In this document: in pieces, positions 35,568 through 44,240 of the stretch | How the letters are laid out: each line of letters opens with the position of its first letter | Numbering within the stretch: position 1 is the first letter of the stretch | Assembly: GCA_945889625.1 (NCBI GenBank) | Contig: CAMDCE010000018.1 | Location: forward strand, 16,951 to 80,950 | From: Asaia bogorensis | GTDB lineage: Bacteria > Pseudomonadota > Alphaproteobacteria > Reyranellales > Reyranellaceae | Reading direction: 5' to 3' | Length of the DNA stretch: 64,000 nucleotides | The notes under the pieces: generated by a model | Databases searched by the model: none | What the model was told of the DNA's origin: nothing | The model's input: the letters and a program-made list of their open reading frames with translations, nothing else | Program-made: the position numbers and the translations under genes

Positions 35568-36440
35568 ATGCTGATCGAGGTGACGCTCTCGGGCGTGACG
35601 CTGGGCGGCATGTATGCGCTGGTCGCGATGGGGCTGACGCTGCAGTACGGCGTCGCCCGCATCATGAACCTGAGCTATGGCGAACTGTTGATCGCCGCGG
35701 CCTTCGCCGCCTTCTGGTTCTTCACCGGCCTTCATCTCAATCCGCTGCTCGGCCTGCTCGTGGTGCCGCCCGCGGCCTTCGCCGCGAGCTACGCCATCTA
35801 TCGCTTCCTGCTGACCCCGCTGGTCAATCGCTCCAAGACGCGTGACGCGCTCGAGGTCGACAGCATCCTCGCCACCTTCGGCCTGCTGTTCGTCATCCAG
35901 GGTGTGATGCTGGCGATCTTCGGCGGCGCCTATCACAGCTATTCCTTTCTCGCGGTGCCGCTGCAGTTCTTCGGAGCGACCGTCGCCGCCAACCGGCTGC
36001 TGGCGCTGCTGTTTGCCTTGGTCATCGGCCTCGGGCTCTATCTCGGCCTGACGCGCACACGGCTCGGCACCGCGGTGCGCGCCGTGGCCGTCGATCCGGT
36101 GGCCGCGCAGCTCGTGGCCATCGACGTGCGCACGGCGTCGGCCCTTGCCTTCGCGCTGGGTGGCGCGCTGGTGGCGGCCAGCGGCGTGCTGGTCTCGATG
36201 TTCCTCACCTTCAACGCCAATGCCGGCGTGGTGTTCACTCTGAAGGCGCTGGTCGTGGTCATCATGGGCGGTGTCGGCAATCTGCTGGGTGCGCTGATCG
36301 CCGGCCTCATCCTCGGCCTTGTCGAGAACTACGTCGCCACCTTCATCGACCCGGGCCTGACGCTGGCGGCGACCTACGCCATCTTTCTGATCGTGCTGCT
36401 GGTCCGCCCGCAGGGCCTGTTGGGTAGGGCCAACCGGTGA
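35568..36440 (+). CDS. livH: Liv-type ABC transporter permease, LivH
   Basis: This 290-residue inner-membrane protein has about eight hydrophobic helices. It shows the LivH start LSGVTLGGMYALVAMGLTLQYG and the coupling segment VDPVAAQLVAIDVRTASALAFALGGALVAASG. It overlaps livM in a GTGA arrangement. It pairs with LivM, and substrate specificity comes from LivK. Confidence 0.93.
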   Translation: MLIEVTLSGVTLGGMYALVAMGLTLQYGVARIMNLSYGELLIAAAFAAFWFFTGLHLNPLLGLLVVPPAAFAASYAIYRFLLTPLVNRSKTRDALEVDSILATFGLLFVIQGVMLAIFGGAYHSYSFLAVPLQFFGATVAANRLLALLFALVIGLGLYLGLTRTRLGTAVRAVAVDPVAAQLVAIDVRTASALAFALGGALVAASGVLVSMFLTFNANAGVVFTLKALVVVIMGGVGNLLGALIAGLILGLVENYVATFIDPGLTLAATYAIFLIVLLVRPQGLLGRANR

Positions 36441-37351
36441 ATCTGCGCCTTTTCCAGCTGGCGGCCGCACTCGCGGCACTTGCTGCTCTGGCCTGCGTGC
36501 CGTTCCTGTTCGGCGACTACGGCCTGTCGCTGGCCATCAGCATGGTGAGCTACACCGTGCTGGCGACGGCGTGGAGCCTGTTCTCCGGACCGACGCGCTA
36601 CGTCTCGCTGGCCACCGTGGCCTTCTTCGGCATCGGCGCCTATACCACGGCGGTATTCGCCGAGACGCTCGCCTGGCCGCTGGTGCTCCTGATCGCCGCC
36701 GCCGTCGGCGTTGTCGTTGCCGGCATCGTCGGCCTCTCGACGCTGCGCCTGTCGGGCGTCTATTTCGTGATCTTCAGCCTGGGCCTGGCCGAGCTCGTGC
36801 GCCAGCTCGTCACCTGGTACGAGGTCAACAAGACCCGCACGCTGGGCCGCTACGTCTTCACCGACATCACCGCAGCGCAAATCTACTGGCAGCTTCTGGC
36901 ACTCGCTGTCGTGGTCTTTGCCGCCGGATTCCTGATTGGCCGCTCGCGCCTTGGTCTCGCGCTGCGCGTGATCGGCGACGACGAGACGGTGGCGCGCCAT
37001 GTCGGCATCGATACGACCCGGGCCAAGGTCTCGCTGTTCGTCTTGAGCACGCTTTTTATGACGCTGACCGGCGCGATCATGGCGCCGCGCTGGACCTACG
37101 TCGACCCGGCCATCGCCTTCAACCCCGTGATCTCCTTCACCGTGCTGATCATGGCGCTGCTGGGCGGCGTCCATCGCCTCTATGGACCGCTGCTCGGCGT
37201 GGTGCCGCTGACCTTGCTATTCGAGTTTTTGACGGCCCGCTTTCCCAACCATTTCAGCATCATGGTCGGTCTGGTCTTCATCCTGATCGTCTACGCCATC
37301 CCGCGCGGCGTCGTGGGCCTGGTCGAACGATTCTGGGCACGGCCGGCATGA
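36437..37351 (+). CDS. livM: Liv-type ABC transporter permease, LivM
   Basis: This 304-residue permease starts at GTG inside the livH stop. It has about nine hydrophobic segments and the LivM signature YVSLATVAFFGIGAYTTAV. The coupling helix region is IGDDETVARHVGIDTTRAKV. It is the heterodimer partner of LivH and overlaps livG through ATGA. Confidence 0.93.
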   Translation: MNLRLFQLAAALAALAALACVPFLFGDYGLSLAISMVSYTVLATAWSLFSGPTRYVSLATVAFFGIGAYTTAVFAETLAWPLVLLIAAAVGVVVAGIVGLSTLRLSGVYFVIFSLGLAELVRQLVTWYEVNKTRTLGRYVFTDITAAQIYWQLLALAVVVFAAGFLIGRSRLGLALRVIGDDETVARHVGIDTTRAKVSLFVLSTLFMTLTGAIMAPRWTYVDPAIAFNPVISFTVLIMALLGGVHRLYGPLLGVVPLTLLFEFLTARFPNHFSIMVGLVFILIVYAIPRGVVGLVERFWARPA

Positions 37352-38076
37352 GCGCGCTGCTCGACGTCGCGGGCCTGACGCGGCGCTTCGGCGGACTCGT
37401 GGCGGTCGACAATCTGGAATTCACCCTGCAGAGCGGCGAGATCGTCGGCCTGCTGGGGCCCAACGGCTCGGGCAAGACGACGGTGCTCAACCTGCTGTCG
37501 GGTGCGCTCAGATGCGACGCCGGCCGAGTCACTTTCCACGGCCAGGCGATCGACAGGCTGGCGGCGCATCGCATCGCGCAGCGCGGAATCGCGCGCACCT
37601 TCCAGCTCGTCCGTCCGCTCGCCTCGCTCACCTGCCGTGACAACGTCCTGGCAGGCCTCGCCTTCGGCAAGGGCCGCGCCTGGGGCGCGGCGGCACGTCG
37701 CGAGGTCGACGCACTGCTCGACCGTGTCGGACTCTCCGGCGCGGCAGATTCGCTGCCCGGCGAGCTCACCTACATCGATCAGAAGCGGCTCGAACTCGCC
37801 CGGGCGCTCGCCCTGAAACCCGATCTGCTGCTGCTCGACGAATGGTTGGCCGGACTCAATCGCACGGAGCTGGAGCAGGGCATCTCGCTGATCCAGGCGG
37901 TGCGCAGCCAGGGCATCACCATCCTGCTGGTCGAGCATGTCATGGATGCCATCCGCTCGCTGTGCGACCGCTGCTTGGTGATGAATGCGGGCCGGCTGAT
38001 CGCCGCCGGCCTGCCGCGAGACGTGCTGGCCGATGCCGAAGTGGTGCGCGCCTATCTGGGCGATGACGATGCTTGA
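37348..38076 (+). CDS. livG: Liv-type ABC transporter ATPase, LivG
   Basis: This 242-residue ATPase has Walker A GPNGSGKTT and Walker B LLLLDEWLAG. The signature stretch reads ELTYIDQKRLELARAL, where LivG proteins usually have an LSYGxQRxLE form, so the Gly is missing and Ile-Asp is present instead. That is a noticeable departure at the ABC signature, though the rest of the fold is intact. It overlaps livM by ATGA and livF by 14 bases. Confidence 0.88.
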   Translation: MSALLDVAGLTRRFGGLVAVDNLEFTLQSGEIVGLLGPNGSGKTTVLNLLSGALRCDAGRVTFHGQAIDRLAAHRIAQRGIARTFQLVRPLASLTCRDNVLAGLAFGKGRAWGAAARREVDALLDRVGLSGAADSLPGELTYIDQKRLELARALALKPDLLLLDEWLAGLNRTELEQGISLIQAVRSQGITILLVEHVMDAIRSLCDRCLVMNAGRLIAAGLPRDVLADAEVVRAYLGDDDA

Positions 38077-38788
38077 GATTGCCGGCCTCTCCGTCCAGTA
38101 CGGCAAGCACCGCGCGGTCGACAACGTGGCGCTGACCGTCGCCAAGGGCGAGATCGTCGTCATCCTGGGCGCCAACGGCGGCGGCAAGACCTCACTGCTC
38201 AAGGCCGTGGCGGGTCTGCATCCAGCTGTCGGCGGCGGCGCCCGCGTGGCCCTGGCGGGCCGCGACCTGGTCGGACTGCCGGCCTACGCCATCGTCGAGG
38301 CGGGATTGGCGCTGGTGCCGGAGGGGCGCGGCATCTTCGGCGAGCTGACGGTGCGCGAGAACCTGCTGCTGGGCGCTTTCGCCCAACGCGCCCGGGCCGG
38401 CGAGCAGAAGAACCGCGAGCGCGTGCTGGCGCTGTTTCCGCGGCTCGCCGAGCGCCTCGACCAGACGGCGCGCACCATGAGCGGCGGCGAGCAGCAGATG
38501 GTCGCCATCGGCCGCGCGCTGATGTCGGCGCCCGACATCCTTCTGCTCGACGAACCCTCGCTCGGCCTGTCGCCGCTGTTGTGCGGCGAGCTGTTCCGCG
38601 CGCTTGGCCGCATCCGCGAGGACGGCATCGCCGTGCTGCTAGTCGAGCAGAACGCCAAGCGCAGCCTGGCGCTGGCCGACCGCGGCTACCTGATCGAGAA
38701 TGGCCGCATCGTCGGCGCCGGCAGCGCCGCCAGCCTTGCCGGCGATCCGGCGGTGCAACGCGCCTATCTCGGCGGCGCAAGACAGTAG
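38063..38788 (+). CDS. livF: Liv-type ABC transporter ATPase, LivF
   Basis: This 241-residue ATPase starts at MTMLEIAG inside the livG end; MLEIAG at 38069 is an alternative. Walker A is GANGGGKTS, the signature MSGGEQQMVAIGRAL and Walker B LLLDEPSLGLSP. It is intact and canonical, in contrast to LivG, so the pair has one standard signature site and one degenerate one. It is followed by an SDR gene six bases later, which is part of the same operon. Confidence 0.92.
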   Translation: MTMLEIAGLSVQYGKHRAVDNVALTVAKGEIVVILGANGGGKTSLLKAVAGLHPAVGGGARVALAGRDLVGLPAYAIVEAGLALVPEGRGIFGELTVRENLLLGAFAQRARAGEQKNRERVLALFPRLAERLDQTARTMSGGEQQMVAIGRALMSAPDILLLDEPSLGLSPLLCGELFRALGRIREDGIAVLLVEQNAKRSLALADRGYLIENGRIVGAGSAASLAGDPAVQRAYLGGARQ

Positions 38789-38794
38789 GGCGGC

Positions 38795-39553
38795 ATGGGC
38801 ATTCTCGAGGGCAAGATCTGCATCGTGACCGGCGCTGCCGGCAGTCTCGGCCGCGCGACCGCCGTCCGCTTCGCGGCCGAAGGCGCCAAGATCATGCTGG
38901 TCGATCGCGACCGTGCCGGCCTCGACTCCGTGCTGAAGGCGTTGCCCGAGGGACGTGCTACCGCCATGCTGGCCGACGTCGCCGATGCCAAGGAGACGGC
39001 CGCCTACGTCGATGCCACGGTCGCGCGCTGGGGACCGATCGATGTGCTGTTCAGCAATGCCGGCCTGAGCGGCGTCATCCGGCCCGTCACCGAGTATCCC
39101 GAGGATGTCTTCGACGCCGTCATCGCGGTCAACCTCAAGGGCTCCTTCCTCGCCTGCAAGTACGGCCTGCCCAGGATGCGCGACGGCGGCAGCATCGTCA
39201 TGACCTCGAGCGTCGTGGGCGTCACCAGCGATCCCGGCATCGCCGCCTATGCCGCCTCCAAGCACGGGCTGATCGGCCTGATGCGCACCGTCGCCAAGGA
39301 GGCAGCACCCCGGCGCATCCGCGTCAATGCCGTGGCGCCCGGACCGATCGACAACGCCTTCCAGCGTGACATCGAGAAGGGCCTCACCGCCGCCCTCGGT
39401 ACCGACGGCGGCAAGTTCCTCGATGCGGTCATTCCACTGCACCGCCACGCCACGGCGGAGGAGGTGGCGGAGTCGGTGCTGTTCCTGGCTTCGGATCGCA
39501 GCAGCTTCACCACGGGCAGCGTACTGATGGCCGATGGCGGCATGCATGTCTGA
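38795..39553 (+). CDS. Short-chain dehydrogenase/reductase
   Basis: This 252-residue classical SDR has VTGAAGSLGRATAVRF (cofactor motif TGxxxGxG), FSNAG, the catalytic Ser in MTSSVVG and YAASKHG (Y-x3-K). VDRDR after the second strand suggests NAD preference. It belongs to the liv operon (gap of 6) and probably oxidises or reduces the imported compound or its first product. Substrate unknown. Confidence 0.9.
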   Translation: MGILEGKICIVTGAAGSLGRATAVRFAAEGAKIMLVDRDRAGLDSVLKALPEGRATAMLADVADAKETAAYVDATVARWGPIDVLFSNAGLSGVIRPVTEYPEDVFDAVIAVNLKGSFLACKYGLPRMRDGGSIVMTSSVVGVTSDPGIAAYAASKHGLIGLMRTVAKEAAPRRIRVNAVAPGPIDNAFQRDIEKGLTAALGTDGGKFLDAVIPLHRHATAEEVAESVLFLASDRSSFTTGSVLMADGGMHV

Positions 39554-39569
39554 ACGAACGGAGGACGGG

Positions 39570-40085
39570 ATGGAATTCTGGCGCACCCTCAAGCCGATCG
39601 AGAAAGTCTTCCAGCCCGACGCGCTGCCGGAGGTCTACATCGCCAACGCCGCGACCGACGACGAGCGCTACTACGTGCCCTTCACGGACACGGTGTCGTC
39701 GCGGCCGCTGTGGATCTCGCCCAGCCAGAACAAATGGTGCGACATCCTGATGGCCAAGAGCGCCGGCCTGGTGAACCGGCACTATCATCCGCATGAAGTC
39801 TTCGCCTACACGATCTCCGGCAAATGGGGCTATCTCGAGCACGACTGGACGGCGACGGCGGGCGACTTCATCTACGAGACTCCCGGCGAGGCCCATACGC
39901 TGGTGGCCTACGAGCATGCCCAGCCGATGAAGGTGTTCTTCATCGTCACCGGGCCGTTGGTCTGGCTGGACGAAAAAGGCGAGCCGGACGGCTACTTCGA
40001 CGTTCATCAATATATCGCGCTCTGCAAGGCCCATTACGACAAGGTCGGGCTGGGCGCCGGCTTGATCGACAAGCTCTATCGCTGA
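39570..40085 (+). CDS. Cupin, 2,4'-dihydroxyacetophenone dioxygenase-like
   Basis: The protein has 171 residues from ATG 39570, preceded by a GGAGG ribosome site; further in-frame ATGs at 39534 and 39546 overlap the SDR gene and lack one. The cupin core shows NRHYHPHEVFAYTISGKWGY with an HxH and Glu, then ETPGEAHTLV with a His. That is the metal site of dioxygenases related to 2,4'-dihydroxyacetophenone dioxygenase. Such enzymes cleave a C-C bond in aromatic ketones. It is in the liv operon next to an SDR, so a role in aromatic catabolism is a fair inference. Confidence 0.82.
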   Translation: MEFWRTLKPIEKVFQPDALPEVYIANAATDDERYYVPFTDTVSSRPLWISPSQNKWCDILMAKSAGLVNRHYHPHEVFAYTISGKWGYLEHDWTATAGDFIYETPGEAHTLVAYEHAQPMKVFFIVTGPLVWLDEKGEPDGYFDVHQYIALCKAHYDKVGLGAGLIDKLYR

Positions 40086-40165
40086 CCCCATGAGGTCTTT
40101 TCATGAAGCGGCCCGCTGTGAACGGGTAGACTGAGTGCCGAAATTCCCGAGGACGAGGAACCGCC

Positions 40166-41020
40166 ATGCCTTCTGTCCAGACCGCTTCGTCGACCGCTGT
40201 CCGCCCTCCGCTTGCCGCCTGGGTCGAGGCGCCGGTGAATTATCTCGCCGACGTCAGTGTCAAGCCGGTGACCTACAATCCGCCGCCCGGCACCGGCCTT
40301 CCGCGTCGCGTCGGCAACTATCGCAACTTCACCGTCCGGATAAACGACGCGCGGCCGATCGCGGCGGAGCTGTCGCTCGACCGCCAGGCCTTCATCCTGA
40401 CCCGGCATGACACCAAGGTGTGCGACTTCTATGACGAGAACAAGGTTCGCGCGGCCTACTACGCCGAGGTCGAGACGCTGATCAAACGCGAGACCGGGGC
40501 GGCCAAGGTCGTGGTGTTCGACCACACGCTGCGCACGGCCGATCGTGCCGTCGAGAGGGGCCTGCGCACGCCGGTGCGCAGCGTGCATAACGACTACACC
40601 GAGAAGTCCGGTCCACAGCGGGTGCGTGATCTACTGCCGGCCGACGAGGCCGAGGTGCGTCTCGCGAAGCGCTTTGCCGAGTACAATGTCTGGCGCAACA
40701 TCGCCCACGATCCGATCGAGATGGTGCCGCTGGGCTTCGTCGATGCCCAGAGCATCGCCCCGCGCGATCTCGCGGTCTGCGACCTCGTCTACGCCGACCG
40801 TACCGGCGAGATCTACCAGGGTGTCTACAGCGCCGATCACCAGTGGCACTATTTCCCCAAGATGACCCGTGACGAGGCCATCCTGATCAAGTGCTACGAT
40901 TCGATGAAGGATGGACGGGCGCGCTTCTCGCTGCACTCGGCGTTCGACGATCCGACGACGCCGGCCAATCCCAAGCCGCGGCAGAGCCTGGAAGTCCGCG
41001 CTTTGGCTTTTTTCGATTAG
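40166..41020 (+). CDS. CmcJ/NvfI (AsaB)-family oxygenase-like protein
   Basis: This 284-residue protein resembles the CmcJ/AsaB/GA4-desaturase group, which is related to Fe(II)/2-oxoglutarate oxygenases. The expected HxD is seen as VHNDYT and a later Trp-His region as SADHQWHYFPKM. WRNIAHDP is a family landmark. Most bacterial members have no assigned reaction. It lies 80 bases after the cupin gene, so it may be in the same operon or have its own promoter. Confidence 0.82.
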   Translation: MPSVQTASSTAVRPPLAAWVEAPVNYLADVSVKPVTYNPPPGTGLPRRVGNYRNFTVRINDARPIAAELSLDRQAFILTRHDTKVCDFYDENKVRAAYYAEVETLIKRETGAAKVVVFDHTLRTADRAVERGLRTPVRSVHNDYTEKSGPQRVRDLLPADEAEVRLAKRFAEYNVWRNIAHDPIEMVPLGFVDAQSIAPRDLAVCDLVYADRTGEIYQGVYSADHQWHYFPKMTRDEAILIKCYDSMKDGRARFSLHSAFDDPTTPANPKPRQSLEVRALAFFD

Positions 41021-41059
41021 GCGCGTTCTCACGCGCCGGCGGGCGGCAGCGCCTCAAGG

Positions 41060-41084
41060 CGTTGGCCAACCCGGTTGGCTAACG
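41060..41084. terminator. Hairpin between convergent genes, possible bidirectional terminator
   Basis: CGTTGGCCAACC pairs with GGTTGGCTAACG with one mismatch across a one-base centre (25 bases in all). No U-tract follows on either strand, so it is a weak terminator or just a structural element. Confidence 0.5.
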
Positions 41085-41127
41085 CCACGGGAGCGAGAGC
41101 CCGCGCCGTGCAGAAATGACAAGAACG

Positions 41128-41847
41128 CTAGCTGCGCGCGATCGTCTCGAGATGATCGACCAGCTCTTCGGGTTGGCTGTAGAATGGCGTGTGGCCGCAT
41201 TCCATGCTGATGACCTTGCACGGGGTCATCTTCACCATCGTGCGCTGCAACTTGATCCGGATGGCGTTGTCGTGCGTGCACTCGATATACCAGCGCGGCA
41301 CCGATCCGAAGCGCTCCTCGGTCAAGGTGACCGGCGTGGTCGAGATCGCCACCGGCTGGGGGCGCAAGCGCTCCATGGCGCGGTAGCGGTCCTCGGGCGA
41401 GACATCCTGGTAGAACATGGCCGGCAGCTGGGCGCGCGCGAAGGTGTAGGTCGTGCCATCGGGATTCAACTCCCGTGACAGGCGGAACATGCTTTCGGTT
41501 TCGAGCGACGTCATGTCCCGGCCGCACTTGCCCGACAGCGGCAGCAGGCCGCACAGATAGACCAGCGCCTTGAGCTTGCGCCGCCGCGCCTCGGCGAGCT
41601 GGCTGATGGTGATGCCGCCCAGCGAATGGCCGACCAACACCACCGGCTCCTCGATCTTGTCGAGCAGCCGGGAGAGTTTTTCGACATTGTCGGCGAGCTT
41701 GACGTTGGCCGGCGGCGTCTGATCCTTGCCCAGTCCCGGCAGGTCGGGAGCGTAGGCTTTGTGACCGCGTGCTTCGAGGAGGGGCACGACTTTTTCCCAG
41801 CACCAGCCGCCGTTGCAAGCGCCATGGACCAGTACGAACGTCGCCAC
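41128..41847 (-). CDS. Alpha/beta hydrolase, plant-methylesterase/hydroxynitrile-lyase-like
   Basis: This 239-residue hydrolase starts at GTG 41847, seven bases after the upstream SDR gene ends. It has FVLVHGACNGGWCW, DLPGLGKDQTP, VVLVGHSLGGITISQLAE (catalytic Ser in GHSLGG) and a late MECGHTPFYSQPEEL (catalytic His). The compact lid and WCW motif fit the MES/salicylic-acid-binding esterase group. Substrate unknown. No signal peptide. The gene is convergent with the CmcJ-like gene. Confidence 0.85.
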   Translation of the reverse strand: MATFVLVHGACNGGWCWEKVVPLLEARGHKAYAPDLPGLGKDQTPPANVKLADNVEKLSRLLDKIEEPVVLVGHSLGGITISQLAEARRRKLKALVYLCGLLPLSGKCGRDMTSLETESMFRLSRELNPDGTTYTFARAQLPAMFYQDVSPEDRYRAMERLRPQPVAISTTPVTLTEERFGSVPRWYIECTHDNAIRIKLQRTMVKMTPCKVISMECGHTPFYSQPEELVDHLETIARS

Positions 41848-41854
41848 GACGCTG

Positions 41855-42709
41855 TCAGCCCCGGCCGACGACGGTGCGCGCGCCGGCTGCAGGCACGAAG
41901 AAGTCGGGCAGCAGCTTGGTGCCGGGCGAGACGGCGTACTTGTCGAAGTCGGTCACGCCTTCGGCGCCCAGCACCTCGTCATCGATGAAGAAATTTCCGC
42001 TGCAGCCCTTGGCCGGGCGATTGAAGATTGCGTAGGCGGCATCGGCCATGATCTCGGGCTTGCGGCAGGCCTTCATGGCATCGTCGCCACCCAGAACGTT
42101 GCGGATCGCCGACGTGGCGATGGCGGTGCGCGGCCACAGGCAGTTGAAGGCGACGCCCTTGTCCTTGAATTCAGCCGCCATCGCCCAAGCGTAAACCGAC
42201 ATCGAATATTTGGCGAGCGTGTAGGCGGGATGGTTGGCGAACCATTTGACGTCGAAATCGAGCGGCGGCGAGAGATTGAGGACGTGCGGGTTGGCCGCCT
42301 TCATCAGGTGCGGGATGCATTTCTGCGAGACCATGTAGGTGCCACGGCCGTTGATCTGGTGCATCAGGTCGTAACGCTTCATCTCCGTCGAGAGCGTGCC
42401 GGTGAGGCTGATGGCGCTGGCATTGTTCACCAGGATGTCGATGCCGCCGAACTTGGCCACGGTATCGGCCACCGCCTTCTCGACGCTTTGCTCGTCGCGG
42501 ATGTCGCACGGCATGGGCAGCGCCTTGCCACCCGCTTTCTCGATCTCGTCCGCGGCAGTGAAGATCGTGCCGGGCAGGCGCGGGTCGGGGACCACCGTCT
42601 TGGCGGCGATGGCGATGTTGGCGCCATCGCGCGCGCAGCGCAGTGCGATGGCGAGGCCGATGCCGCGGCTGGCGCCGGTCACGAACAGTGTCTTGTTGGC
42701 CAGGCTCAT
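41855..42709 (-). CDS. Short-chain dehydrogenase, HSDL2-like
   Basis: This 284-residue SDR has TLFVTGASRGIGLAIALRC, NNASAI, the catalytic Tyr and Lys in PAYTLAKYSM, and a family-typical insertion with AAKTVVPDPRLPGTIFTAADEIEKAGG. That insertion and ANPHVLNLSPP are features of the HSDL2 group, whose physiological substrate is unknown. It forms a two-gene unit with the downstream hydrolase. It is divergent from the amidase gene across an 81-base gap. Confidence 0.87.
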   Translation of the reverse strand: MSLANKTLFVTGASRGIGLAIALRCARDGANIAIAAKTVVPDPRLPGTIFTAADEIEKAGGKALPMPCDIRDEQSVEKAVADTVAKFGGIDILVNNASAISLTGTLSTEMKRYDLMHQINGRGTYMVSQKCIPHLMKAANPHVLNLSPPLDFDVKWFANHPAYTLAKYSMSVYAWAMAAEFKDKGVAFNCLWPRTAIATSAIRNVLGGDDAMKACRKPEIMADAAYAIFNRPAKGCSGNFFIDDEVLGAEGVTDFDKYAVSPGTKLLPDFFVPAAGARTVVGRG

Positions 42710-42790
42710 GGATTCCCCAAGAATTCCTTGGGCTCTATAGCCGGGTGCGTTTCGGGCGGCTAGTCTCGCCGCGTCGCAGGGGAGGCATGC

Positions 42791-44236
42791 ATGAATCCGT
42801 GTTTCGAGACCGCCTCGCGTCTTGCCCGCGCCATACGAAACGGCCGGCTGAGCTCAGTCGAGGCGACCGAGGCGCACCTCGAACGGATTGCCAAGGTGAA
42901 TGGCCCTCTCAACGCCCTGGTGCTGGTCGATCGCGAGGGTGCGCTCAAGGCAGCCCGCGCCGCCGACCGTGCACGCGCCAGGAAGGGCGCCAAGCTCGGG
43001 CCTCTGCACGGCGTGCCGATCACTATCAAGGAGGCCTTCGACGTGGCGGGCCTTCACACCACCTCGAGCCATCCGCCGCTCAAGGACAATGTCGCCAAGG
43101 AGGATGCGAGCTCGGTGGCGCGGTTGCGGGCTTCCGGCGCGGTGATCCTCGGCAAGACCAATGTGCCTGAGCTATGCGCCGACTTTCAGACTGACAGCCC
43201 GCTGTTCGGCACGACCAGGAACGCCTGGGACGCCGCGCGCACGGCCGGCGGCTCGACCGGCGGCGGCGCCGTCGCTGTGGCCGCCCGCCTGTCGCCGCTC
43301 GAACTCGGCAGCGACATTGGCGGCTCGGTGCGCAATCCGGCGCACTACAACGGCATCTATTCGCTGAAGCCTACGGAATGGCGCGTGCCCGGGCGCGGCC
43401 ATGTGCCGAGCCTGCCGGGCCAGACGCGAACTGGCCGCTACATGGGCGTGTTCGGACCGCTGGCGCGCTCGGTCGACGATCTCGACCTGGCGCTGCGCAT
43501 CATCGCCGGGCCCGACGGCAACGAGGCCGAGGCTGCACCCGTGCCGCTCGGCCCGACGCCAAAAATCACGGCGAAGGGCCTGCGCATCGCCTTCGTGGAA
43601 AGCAATCCGCTGGTCGCCGTTTCGGCCGATACCGCGGCGGTCCTTCAGGCGACGGTGCGGCTTCTCGGCAAGGCCGGCGCCAAGGTCAAGCGCGCCGAAC
43701 CGGAAGCGCTCGACTGGCAGCAGGCCTGGGACGACTGGTCCGACCTCTTCCAATACGAGATCCGCGCCCTGCAGCCGCTCGCCGAGCGTGAGCGCTTCTT
43801 CGGGGGCGCCGGTGCGCCCGATCCGTCCGCCCGCTCGGTCGCGCGCGCGGCGCGCCTCGACATGGCGGCGTTCTTCGCCGTGCTCGATCGGCGCGATCGC
43901 ACGATCAAGCAGTGCGAGACCTTTCTCGACGACTATGACGCGTGGCTGATGCCGGTGATGCCGGATGCCGCCTTTGTCCGGCAGAAGCAGAGCGCGCCTC
44001 TCGTCATCGACGGCAAGGCTCATCCCTATTTCTTTGCCGGCACGTCCTACAACTATCTCGCCAATCTGACCGGGCAGCCGTCTGTCGTCCTGCCCTGCGG
44101 CTTCTCGAAGGGCGGCCTGCCGATCGGCCTGCAGCTCACGGGCAAGCGCTGGGGCGAGGCGAAGCTGCTGGGCGTGGCGAAGGTATTGGAAATACTTCTG
44201 CCGCCTTGCCCGGTGCCGCCGAGCTACAGCAACTGA
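42791..44236 (+). CDS. Amidase signature enzyme
   Basis: This 481-residue protein has the amidase Ser-Ser-Lys triad positions: Lys in PITIKEAF, the flexible Ser in AGGSTGGGAVAVAA (GGSSGG-type loop with Thr) and the nucleophile in GSDIGGSVRNPA. It hydrolyses an amide or ester of unknown type. No signal peptide is visible. It is convergent with the TctC gene at 44241, four bases from its stop, so the two transcripts may overlap. Confidence 0.9.
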   Translation: MNPCFETASRLARAIRNGRLSSVEATEAHLERIAKVNGPLNALVLVDREGALKAARAADRARARKGAKLGPLHGVPITIKEAFDVAGLHTTSSHPPLKDNVAKEDASSVARLRASGAVILGKTNVPELCADFQTDSPLFGTTRNAWDAARTAGGSTGGGAVAVAARLSPLELGSDIGGSVRNPAHYNGIYSLKPTEWRVPGRGHVPSLPGQTRTGRYMGVFGPLARSVDDLDLALRIIAGPDGNEAEAAPVPLGPTPKITAKGLRIAFVESNPLVAVSADTAAVLQATVRLLGKAGAKVKRAEPEALDWQQAWDDWSDLFQYEIRALQPLAERERFFGGAGAPDPSARSVARAARLDMAAFFAVLDRRDRTIKQCETFLDDYDAWLMPVMPDAAFVRQKQSAPLVIDGKAHPYFFAGTSYNYLANLTGQPSVVLPCGFSKGGLPIGLQLTGKRWGEAKLLGVAKVLEILLPPCPVPPSYSN

Positions 44237-44240
44237 ACCG

